Below are positions 35,164 through 42,911 of a DNA stretch of 42,911 bases, one piece after another. Source of the stretch: Prevotella sp. (GTDB lineage: Bacteria; Bacteroidota; Bacteroidia; Bacteroidales; Bacteroidaceae). The notes under the pieces are model-generated. The model ran no database searches. It saw nothing but the letters and a program-made list of their open reading frames with translations, and had not been told where the DNA came from. Location of the stretch: NCBI GenBank assembly GCA_016286585.1, contig JAEETC010000013.1, positions 1 through 42,911 on the forward strand, given 5' to 3'. A program made the position numbers and the translations under genes. Each line of letters begins with the position of its first letter. Within the stretch, counting starts at the first letter, position 1.

Positions 35164-36345
35164 ATGATCTATAGAATGATACATATATTAAAGGGAAAGA
35201 GAATGGTAATAAGTACTTTACTTTTTTACCTTTTTACCCTTTTACCTTTATCGGCCCAGACCGTGAAGAATATTGCGGTTAGTGGAGATAATGCCTATAC
35301 CGATCACATCAGTCTGGAGGGGGATGTCACGGACAAGGATATCATGGTTAAGTTCGTATTCGACGAGGCCGCCAACCAACTGACGGTTAGTCTTATTTCC
35401 CACCGGATGATCTTCGTGTTCAGGGAAGATGTCCGTTTTAAACCCCTCTTCAAGGGAAGGACGCTTCGTCCGGATCAGCTCCCATACGTAGTGACGTATG
35501 ATCCGACGGAGAAATACCGGATTTCGAAACTGTTCAAGAGTACGGTGCCCAAACCCCGAAACAAATACGTGTTCCATCGCTGGATTGACTACGAGGGACT
35601 ACAGCCTGCTCCGCAAGAGTATTCGATGGTGAACGACTATATCAGTCAGACGTTTGACATCCTGAAGAAACGGAACAGCGTGGTGGTCAGGTTACGTGAC
35701 GTGATGCTGATGAATGATATCAGCAAGCATATGAATAAGAAGAGGTATGAGATACCGTTCGGGCGCGACCTCTACACAGAGTATCATGTCACGATTGAGC
35801 GCAATCCATGTTTCGGGCATGAGGATGACATCGCTTCAGCACAGGCAGCCCTTGACGGCGTCAGAAAGAGTTATCGCAATATCCACAGGAGATTCGCCAA
35901 CGGCACCGTCGGCAGTGAGGAGGCTCTGGCTGCCTTCCAGGAACTGAAAGAACTGCTCATGAAGCAATATCCCCGCAAGAATGTCAAGAACGATTGTCCT
36001 GACGTAGAGCAGGCATGGAACACCTACAATATGTATGCAGACTCCATTAGCGGCCTGAAGTGTAGGCTTGTTCCGGTGGGCGGTGGCTCCAGAAATTCTT
36101 CTGAAGGCATCAGCGCCAGACTGCTGCTCTCGAGAGCCCGCCAGATAGATACGGCCGTTGCCCGATGGCTGTTGTCGGCTGATCCCGTCGAGCGTCGAGA
36201 CATTGTCTCGCGGATGGAGGAACTGATTAAGACTGTCAATACGGCCGTCAGCACACAAGGTGTGTATTCGGCTGAACAGCGCAAAGCCTTGTCGGTATTC
36301 CGTGAGGCAGAGCGATATTACCAGAAGAATTGCAGACGACAATGA
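35164..36345 (+). CDS. Predicted periplasmic T6SS-associated protein of unknown family
   Basis: Signal peptide ending LLPLSAQ; helical C-terminal half; within operon. Confidence 0.7.
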   Translation: MIYRMIHILKGKRMVISTLLFYLFTLLPLSAQTVKNIAVSGDNAYTDHISLEGDVTDKDIMVKFVFDEAANQLTVSLISHRMIFVFREDVRFKPLFKGRTLRPDQLPYVVTYDPTEKYRISKLFKSTVPKPRNKYVFHRWIDYEGLQPAPQEYSMVNDYISQTFDILKKRNSVVVRLRDVMLMNDISKHMNKKRYEIPFGRDLYTEYHVTIERNPCFGHEDDIASAQAALDGVRKSYRNIHRRFANGTVGSEEALAAFQELKELLMKQYPRKNVKNDCPDVEQAWNTYNMYADSISGLKCRLVPVGGGSRNSSEGISARLLLSRARQIDTAVARWLLSADPVERRDIVSRMEELIKTVNTAVSTQGVYSAEQRKALSVFREAERYYQKNCRRQ

Positions 36346-37220
36346 AGAGAATGAAGAATCTGCTGCTGTTCACACTCCTGATGTTCGTATTGCCCATGGT
36401 AACACGAGCACAGGAAGAGATGACTGTCTATGAGGAGATAGACTCCACTTATACAGCCATCAGTGAGCATTTGCTCCTGTTTCAGGAAGATCTGATGCAG
36501 TTGCATGCCCTCAGCAGGTTCCGCGTTGATGTAGACATGGATATGCCCTTGACGGAGCCTTTGCTCGACGTGGTGGGTGAGCGACTCAAGACGCTGACAA
36601 GGGCCATGAACTCTTTCAATGCCCGCTGGGATGCCTATTCGCAGGCGCAGCAGGTATATATTGCCGACAACGACAGCCTCCTGAATAAGTTGGCTGAGAT
36701 CCAGCAGATGCGCCAGATTGTGGCCGACACGTTGGCCTCCCGCCAAACACAATACGACCAGCTGACGGCGTTCTCCAAGGCAGAGGAAATGGTTTGGGGC
36801 CAGGATAAAGCCTACCGTCGGCTATATCAGCAGGCGAAGCAGTATGCTGTGTCGCCGAAGCTGGCCGGCAAGCTCGAGAAGGTAAAAGCAGAGGAACAGG
36901 CACTCTTTGCCCAAATACAAACTTCGTATAGCCAGGCCAAGGAAGCCGCTGAAGCATTCCCGGGCTTGGAGCTGCGGATGAAGGGCATCGACAATAAGTT
37001 CTTTGAGCTGCAGACGGTTTCGGCGAAGATTCAGGAGATGGCTTACAAACCTTTCATTCAGCGAATCAAAGACTATCTGATAGGACTGGCCGCCGTTGCC
37101 ATCTTGCTGATGTTCTTTAATCTTCTGAATGCAAAGATCAAGACGATCAAACAGGCACGTGAGCAGGCCAAGAAGATGCGTGATATGATGAGTGGACAGC
37201 ATAATTATCCGACGATATAA
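36342..37220 (+). CDS. Coiled-coil protein with signal peptide and C-terminal TM helix (T6SS-associated)
   Basis: ATGA overlap with previous gene; LLLFTLLMFVLPMVTRAQ; TM LIGLAAVAILLMFFNLL. Confidence 0.7.
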   Translation: MKRMKNLLLFTLLMFVLPMVTRAQEEMTVYEEIDSTYTAISEHLLLFQEDLMQLHALSRFRVDVDMDMPLTEPLLDVVGERLKTLTRAMNSFNARWDAYSQAQQVYIADNDSLLNKLAEIQQMRQIVADTLASRQTQYDQLTAFSKAEEMVWGQDKAYRRLYQQAKQYAVSPKLAGKLEKVKAEEQALFAQIQTSYSQAKEAAEAFPGLELRMKGIDNKFFELQTVSAKIQEMAYKPFIQRIKDYLIGLAAVAILLMFFNLLNAKIKTIKQAREQAKKMRDMMSGQHNYPTI

Positions 37221-37223
37221 TAA

Positions 37224-39704
37224 TTGAATATGAAGAGAATAGAATCAAAGATAAGACTTTTGCAGACATGGGGACGACAGGCACTCACCATTGGACAACT
37301 GGTGCTGGCTGTTGTCTTCACCTGTCTCCTTGTCTCTTGCGACGAGCAGAGTGATCCCGACATTGATGACATGTTATCGTCCCATGATAAGGGAGAGTCT
37401 GTTGGCGAAGCCCTGCAGATTACCGGATATGAATTCTCCAACGATTACAAGAACATGGAGTTGTCGATGCGTCTGCTGCATGATGTCGGAGGCTATGATC
37501 TGACCGATTCCTCCTCTGTCGTGGCCAGACCGAAGCAGCAGGTCAGGTTGCTGCCGGGTAAGTTTGCCGATGAGACGCAGCCTCTCATTACGGGTGTTAC
37601 CAACATCAGCAGGGAGGCCCTTCAGAAACTGAACCTCAAGTTGCTCGTGCTGGTTGACTTGAGTCTGCCTCAGGCCCAGATAGATGCTGAGCAGGAAGCT
37701 GTCTGGGAGATCAAGGCACTCTTCGGTCAGAAGAATCTGTTTATTGCTTTCATGCAGGGTGATAATGTGTCGGAGACCTACGAAGCCACCGACTATGTCA
37801 TTGAAAACTACTTCGAGCACAAGGATCCGTCATCAGTCTTCCTCTATAGGTCGATATTGACCAAAATGCAAGAATTCCAGGATCCCAAGATGACGCTGGG
37901 CCAGGCTCAATACAAAGTCATGGTTGTCTTGTCGGGTGGAAAGACCTACGAGGACGACCAGCCTGTAGACCCTATGCATTTTGAGCTTCAGCAGTTATTG
38001 GCCGACAATGCCCGCAGGCTTCAGGGAGGTATGCTGCGATTTTATTATAGCAGTTTTGCATTGGCCAGTCAGAGTGATTTGGATTTCCTGTCCGTGTCGG
38101 ACAACAGCGATAATTCCAATATCATCCATGTCATGTGTAAGGACTTGGGCGGCATTTATCAAACCTCATTTAACTGGCAGGAGATATCGGACGACATCCT
38201 CAAGGATTTCAATATAGAGCTTTCCAAATATAAGGTTAGACTGGAAAATCCTGACGGTAAGGTGTTCCGTGGAAATCTTCATCAGTTGCAGATTGGCTTC
38301 TATGATAAAGAAAGTGGAGATTTAGTAGCCAGTGGCACAACATCATTCTCGCTCGGTACGATATATGACCCCATCATCATCCGCGACCGCTCATGGTTTG
38401 ATGTCGTGATTGCCGGTGTACTGACAACGCTGTTAATTCTTTTGCTGACGTGGATCATTCTACAGTTCATCGAGCCATACATCCGTTATCGTGTGTTCAA
38501 GCATAAGTATGTCGTGGTGTATAGTGGCAGCAAGATGAGCTATAACGGCCAGCCCGTGTCAGAGTCGTGCTATCTCTGTAAGTCTCCCTTTGAGGCAGGC
38601 GATGAGATTGTTGTGAAGTGCAAGCACACCACGCATAAAGATTGCTGGGATGACAATGAGTATCACTGTCCGGAATATGGGCGGCACTGCAAGGAGGGTT
38701 CTCATTATTATAATTGTCACAATCTGTTAGATTCCCGTAATGCCCTGTACTACCTGAAATGGGTGCTGGTTGCCATTGTGGCCGGGTTTATGGCATGGCT
38801 CCTGTTTACCAGTCATAAACACCCATATTCGTCAGCGATTATCCAACAGCTCAGTACGATGCTCTCTGATCAGAAAGCGGGTACGCAAGGTGCAGAGCAC
38901 TACTTCCAGGAATACGGATCCCACCTCAGCGATCTGCCAGGCTTCGGTCAGATAGTTGGATTCCTGCTGACACTTTTCCTGTCTGTGCTTACCGTTCGTC
39001 GTCGCCAGTGGCTGTATCGGATTGCCGAGATTCTCTTCCGTGCCATCATAGCCTCTGTGGCGGGTGTGCTCTGCTGCCTTTTAGGCTGTGTCATTTCCAT
39101 CGCTCTCCATCTTAATAGTGACACCTTCCTCATCGACTGGATCCCCTGGGCGCTTCTCAGTTTTGTGATTATGCTTAGCGTTACGGTGAAGACACGTACG
39201 ACCGTACGGAAGTCGTTTCTTCTGATGGCCTGTATCGTTGCTGTACTATCCATGTTCATGTGGGCATTTATCTATTACAATTCTTTTATGAACTACCGTC
39301 AGGCGCTTCTGTTGGGGTTCATTATCTACTCTGTGGCCATCGCTGTGTGCGTGGCCCGCATCACGCCCAGTTCGGAGCGTTATTTCCTCCATGTTGAAGG
39401 CGCTGTCAAGGAGATGGATATAGCCCTTTACAAGTGGATGCGCTCTGACCCTGATCACATTGTGACCATAGGAAAGTCGGTCGATTGCAGTATCCAGTTG
39501 TCCTGGGATGTGAATGGTCATGTGGCTCCCATACATGCTGAAATCAGGAAGCACATCAGTAGTATGCGCCTGTCTGCCCTTGAGGAGGGCGTGATGATTG
39601 GCGACAAGCCACTGCCCGTTGGCAAGGAAGTGTGGCTCTATCACGGCCGCAGTTTCACTGTCGGGAATACGACGTTTACCTATGTAGAGAAAGATCTGAA
39701 ATAA
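37224..39704 (+). CDS. Polytopic membrane protein: vWA-like periplasmic region, RING-like Zn finger and C-terminal FHA-like domain (candidate E3)
   Basis: vWA-like LKLLVLVDLSLPQAQI...KVMVVLSGGKTYEDDQP; TM; CYLCKSPFEAGDEIVVKCKHTTHKDCWDDNEYHCPEYGRHC; about six further TMs; FHA-like HIVTIGKSVDCSIQLS...VAPIHAEIR. Confidence 0.82.
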   Translation: MNMKRIESKIRLLQTWGRQALTIGQLVLAVVFTCLLVSCDEQSDPDIDDMLSSHDKGESVGEALQITGYEFSNDYKNMELSMRLLHDVGGYDLTDSSSVVARPKQQVRLLPGKFADETQPLITGVTNISREALQKLNLKLLVLVDLSLPQAQIDAEQEAVWEIKALFGQKNLFIAFMQGDNVSETYEATDYVIENYFEHKDPSSVFLYRSILTKMQEFQDPKMTLGQAQYKVMVVLSGGKTYEDDQPVDPMHFELQQLLADNARRLQGGMLRFYYSSFALASQSDLDFLSVSDNSDNSNIIHVMCKDLGGIYQTSFNWQEISDDILKDFNIELSKYKVRLENPDGKVFRGNLHQLQIGFYDKESGDLVASGTTSFSLGTIYDPIIIRDRSWFDVVIAGVLTTLLILLLTWIILQFIEPYIRYRVFKHKYVVVYSGSKMSYNGQPVSESCYLCKSPFEAGDEIVVKCKHTTHKDCWDDNEYHCPEYGRHCKEGSHYYNCHNLLDSRNALYYLKWVLVAIVAGFMAWLLFTSHKHPYSSAIIQQLSTMLSDQKAGTQGAEHYFQEYGSHLSDLPGFGQIVGFLLTLFLSVLTVRRRQWLYRIAEILFRAIIASVAGVLCCLLGCVISIALHLNSDTFLIDWIPWALLSFVIMLSVTVKTRTTVRKSFLLMACIVAVLSMFMWAFIYYNSFMNYRQALLLGFIIYSVAIAVCVARITPSSERYFLHVEGAVKEMDIALYKWMRSDPDHIVTIGKSVDCSIQLSWDVNGHVAPIHAEIRKHISSMRLSALEEGVMIGDKPLPVGKEVWLYHGRSFTVGNTTFTYVEKDLK

Positions 39705-42631
39705 TGAAGAATATGCTAAGATATAGAAGTTTTCCGATAGGGCTGTTATTCATTCTTGTATGCGCGGGTCTCCTGGCGTGTTCTGAGGAAGGCTATGAGA
39801 GCCGGATTCGGGAGCTGATCCTGGAGGACCTCAGCTTCGATAACGGGCAGTCCTCACAGGAACTGGTCTTCAGGCATGAGGACCTGTCGCCATACGAGTG
39901 TGCGAGTAGTGAGGATTGGTGTAAGGTGAGCATTGACGTGCCAAACCGAAAGATAACAGTCCAGGTGACTGCCAACGACACATACGATCCCCGTACGGCC
40001 GTCATTACCGTTGCAGATAAGAACAATGCAGAGAAACGCACGTTTAACGTGTCTCAGAAACGCAATACCGGACTTTTTATTGGTGAGACCGATTTCCAGG
40101 TTCCGATGGAGGGTGGCAGTGTCACTGTGAGTCTGGAGAGCAATGTCAACTATGAGGTGGTCATACCCGGCGACTGCGACTGGTTGTCGTTGGCAACTGA
40201 CGACGCGAAGTCCCGAGGACTTGAAGAGTCGTCGTTCACGCTTAAGGTCGATGCGAATAAGAGTTATAATAATCGCAGTGCCATCGTTAAGGTGGTCAAC
40301 ACCGATGAGAACCTTTCGGGAAGTGTCTCTGTCTCACAGTCGTTCGACACCGTGTTCAAAGTCGATTCCACAGACTTTGAGATTCCGATGGATGGCGGCA
40401 CTTTCACGGTCAACGTGGAGAGCAATGTCAGTTATGAGGTAAAGCTTCCTGAAGACTGCGATTGGATAACCCCGAGTATCAAGAAAAAGGATCTGGACTT
40501 TAAGACGGAGGCCACGGAAATCGTGTTCACCGTGAAGGAGAATACAGGCTACGACGCCCGAGATGCCATTATCACTCTCGTCAACGAGCATGCAGACATC
40601 GCCACCCCCCTGACTGTTCATCAGCCTTTCACCGCTGTGTTTAAAGCCGATAAGAAGACGTTTGAGGTACCGATGGAGGGCGGTACGGTGACGGTCAACA
40701 TGGAGAGCAATGTGAGCTACGATGTCAGCATCCCGGATGACTGCGACTGGGTGACGCTTCCGTCATCATCGCGCACGAGGGGAGTGAAACCGTCGGTTGT
40801 CACGCTCGAGGTGAAGGAGAATAAGAGCTACCACGACCGAAAGGTTGTCGTCACCATTGCCAACAAGGATGCAGGCGTCTCTGTACCCATCACCATCGAC
40901 CAGCCATTCAATACCATTTTCACTGCCGACAAGACAGCCTTCGATGTCGATATGGCTGGCGGTACCATCACGGTCAATCTCCAGACGAATATCAGCTACG
41001 ATGTCAAGATTCCAGAGGACTGCGATTGGATCACCCTTCCAGTTACCTCGAAGACAAGGACGGCAGGAGCACAGGCTGGAAAGGGTAAGAAGAGCAGGGG
41101 TGCGACCACTGAGGCCATCGTGCTGAGGGTGAAGGAGAATCCTGGCTACAAGGACCGGGATGCCGTCATCACCATCGGCAACAAGGATGCCGGGGCTGAG
41201 ATAAAAATCTCCGTCCACCAGCCGTTCACAACCATATTCAAGGCCGACAAGACTGCCTTCGATGTGGATATGGCAGGTGGCACCATCTCCATCAACATGG
41301 AGAGCAACATCAGTTACGATGTTACCATACCTGCCGGCTGTGACTGGATCACGATGCCCACTGCCGCCAGGTCAAGGTCGAAGACTCGGGGTACTACCAC
41401 GACGGCAGTTGTGCTCCGTGTCAAGGAAAATACCAGCTATCAGGACCGCGAGGCAGTCGTCACCATCAGCAACAAGGAGGCAGGCGTTTCCGTCGCCGTG
41501 TATATCCATCAGCCTTTTGCCACTCAGTTCAAGGTCGATAAGAACGAGTTCGAAGTGCCGATAGAGGGTGGTACGGTGACGGTCAATGTGGAGAGCAATG
41601 TCGGCTATGACGTGAGCATCCCTTCCACCTGCGACTGGATTACCCAGTCTACTGCCGCCAGGTCAAGGTCGAAGACTCGGGGTACTACCACGACGGCTGT
41701 AGTGCTGAGCGTGAAAGAGAATACGAGCTATCAGGACCGTGAGGCTGTCGTCACTATTGCCAACAAGGAGGCAGGCGTCTCCGTCGGTATTTCTATCCGC
41801 CAACCTTTCGCCACTGTGTTCAAAGTCGATAACAATGCCTTTGAGGTACCGATGAAGGGGGGAACGGTGACTGCCAATGTAGAGAGCAACGTGAGCTACG
41901 ACGTCAAGATTCCGTCCGACTGCAACTGGATCACACAGGTCGGCTCGTCGCGTACCCGTGGAACCAGGTCTTCGGTTGTCGTGCTCCGTGTCGATGAGAA
42001 TAAGAGCGGGAGCGATCGTAGTGCCGTCGTCACCATTGGCAACAGCAGTGCGGGAGTCTCTTCGGGCATCACTATTACCCAGCCTTTCACCACGAGCTTC
42101 AAGGTCGATGAAACGCCTCTTGAGGTCGATGAGCTGGGCGGCACTCTGGGTGTCAATGTGGCGGCCAATGTCAGCGTCGATGTGAAACCCCAGGTGAACT
42201 GGCTGAAAGCAGGGGGAAAGACAGGCATTGGTGACGGCTACTGGACGCAGCAGATTGTCGTGTCGCCCTTTACCTCGAAGACAGCCCAGCGCAATGGTAG
42301 CGTGAGGTTTCTCTATGCCGCCGGCAACCAATCGTTTACAGTCGCCGTGACACAGAATCGCACGCTGTATATCGCCGAGAGTGACATCACGCTGACGAAG
42401 AAAGGCCAGACGCAGGCCCTCACGCTGACGAACAGCAAGGCAGCGGCTGTCAAGTGGTCATCATCGAACACGGCTGTGGCCACAGTCAGCAGCACAGGGA
42501 CAGTGACAGCCGTCGCTAATGGTAAGGCCGTCATCACCGTCATGTCTACCGCCAACAGCCAGTATACGGACAAGGTCAATGTCGTTGTCAACATTCCGTC
42601 ATCTCCTTCCCCCTCAGGAGGATCCAAATAG
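39704..42631 (+). CDS. Large lipoprotein with about nine tandem BACON domains and a C-terminal Big_2-like Ig domain
   Basis: 1-bp overlap with previous gene (TAATG); lipobox LVCAGLLACSEEG; repeats F(K/T)(V/A)D...(F)(E/D)V(P/D)M.GG(T)(V/I)(T)VN.(E)SN(V/I)SYDV.IP..CDWIT; C-terminal VKWSSSNTAVATVSSTGTVTAVANGKAVITV. Confidence 0.88.
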   Translation: MKNMLRYRSFPIGLLFILVCAGLLACSEEGYESRIRELILEDLSFDNGQSSQELVFRHEDLSPYECASSEDWCKVSIDVPNRKITVQVTANDTYDPRTAVITVADKNNAEKRTFNVSQKRNTGLFIGETDFQVPMEGGSVTVSLESNVNYEVVIPGDCDWLSLATDDAKSRGLEESSFTLKVDANKSYNNRSAIVKVVNTDENLSGSVSVSQSFDTVFKVDSTDFEIPMDGGTFTVNVESNVSYEVKLPEDCDWITPSIKKKDLDFKTEATEIVFTVKENTGYDARDAIITLVNEHADIATPLTVHQPFTAVFKADKKTFEVPMEGGTVTVNMESNVSYDVSIPDDCDWVTLPSSSRTRGVKPSVVTLEVKENKSYHDRKVVVTIANKDAGVSVPITIDQPFNTIFTADKTAFDVDMAGGTITVNLQTNISYDVKIPEDCDWITLPVTSKTRTAGAQAGKGKKSRGATTEAIVLRVKENPGYKDRDAVITIGNKDAGAEIKISVHQPFTTIFKADKTAFDVDMAGGTISINMESNISYDVTIPAGCDWITMPTAARSRSKTRGTTTTAVVLRVKENTSYQDREAVVTISNKEAGVSVAVYIHQPFATQFKVDKNEFEVPIEGGTVTVNVESNVGYDVSIPSTCDWITQSTAARSRSKTRGTTTTAVVLSVKENTSYQDREAVVTIANKEAGVSVGISIRQPFATVFKVDNNAFEVPMKGGTVTANVESNVSYDVKIPSDCNWITQVGSSRTRGTRSSVVVLRVDENKSGSDRSAVVTIGNSSAGVSSGITITQPFTTSFKVDETPLEVDELGGTLGVNVAANVSVDVKPQVNWLKAGGKTGIGDGYWTQQIVVSPFTSKTAQRNGSVRFLYAAGNQSFTVAVTQNRTLYIAESDITLTKKGQTQALTLTNSKAAAVKWSSSNTAVATVSSTGTVTAVANGKAVITVMSTANSQYTDKVNVVVNIPSSPSPSGGSK
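41360..41697 (+). repeat. 47-bp exact direct repeat within BACON gene
   Basis: ACTGCCGCCAGGTCAAGGTCGAAGACTCGGGGTACTACCACGACGGC at 41360-41406 and 41651-41697 (291 bp apart). Confidence 0.9.
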
Positions 42632-42678
42632 TGGCCACGGCCCGTTTTAGCCTAATTATCGCGTTGGTTAGGCATCCC

Positions 42679-42738
42679 TTTGCGACAGATTTCGGGGCAC
42701 TTCCCGGAGTTTGTCGCAAATTTGGCTTTGTGTCGCAA
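42679..42738. promoter_or_regulatory. TTTGCGACA/TGTCGCAAA palindrome plus an extra half-site upstream of the third hcp
   Basis: TTTGCGACA (42679-42687), TGTCGCAAA (42712-42720), TGTCGCAA (42731-42738). Confidence 0.5.
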
Positions 42739-42766
42739 GCATTTCAACAAAAAAGTGAGAAAAAAG

Positions 42767-42798
42767 TTGGAATGAGGCTAAAAACCATCGTATCTTTG
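42767..42798 (+). promoter_or_regulatory. Bacteroidetes-type promoter of the third hcp
   Basis: TTG (42767-42769), 21-bp spacer, TATCTTTG (42791-42798). Confidence 0.65.
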
Positions 42799-42859
42799 CA
42801 ACATCAAAACAAAATAACAACAGTATTAACAACAAAAAATTAAAGAAAGGAAAAAGATT

Positions 42860-42911
42860 ATGGCAAAGACTCCAGTTTCAATGAAGGTTGACGGTTACAA
42901 GGACAGAGAGG
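42860..42911 (+). CDS. tssD: Hcp/TssD tube protein (copy 3, truncated by the window edge)
   Basis: MAKTPVSMKVDGYKDRE, nearly identical to Hcp copy 1. Confidence 0.88.
   Translation, partial: MAKTPVSMKVDGYKDRE

Noticed and set aside
40380-42110. Regularly spaced DNA repeats that could suggest CRISPR
   Set aside because: Period of about 290 bp in an open reading frame encoding BACON domains; no 20-50 bp spacers or cas genes
1-42911. tRNA or rRNA genes
   Set aside because: No cloverleaf or rRNA-like segment recognised on either strand by eye; a tRNAscan/Infernal run would be decisive

Overview
Bacteroidetes (Prevotella-like) chromosomal window. The main feature is a type VI secretion-type contractile injection locus at about 20.7-42.9 kb: ClpV/TssH, TssB, TssC, two complete Hcp genes plus a third starting at the window edge, a DUF4280/PAAR-like tip, and TssG, TssK, TssE and TssF. 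What appears to be a complete eukaryote-like ubiquitin conjugation cascade is interleaved with the structural genes. It comprises a ThiF/UBA-type E1 (28798-29949), a ubiquitin-like protein ending in a bare C-terminal Gly (34205-34522, '...TLLDYNVQSGDKVFLMPDPFPG*'), a UBC-fold E2 with HPN and a catalytic-type Cys (34565-35125, '...HPWHPNIRFFGDFAGRVCIN...'), and a polytopic membrane protein with vWA-like, RING-like zinc finger and FHA-like domains (37224-39704). Several junctions overlap by 1-4 bp, so the genes are probably one transcription unit. This T6SS-embedded Ubl cascade is my best candidate for an undescribed system. The upstream part contains: an AraC regulator; a VirE-like/DUF4248/HU-like/'smalltalk' micropeptide/amidase cassette holding a ~470-bp MITE-like self-complementary element; a serine hydrolase; a uridine-kinase-like protein; an SPFH protein; menB-menC-menE; a CE15-like esterase; aroB; an outer-membrane receptor with an RGG-type tail; and asnA. 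Short dispersed repeats recur between genes and also run in frame into several coding sequences. All calls come from reading the sequence by eye; no searches were run.
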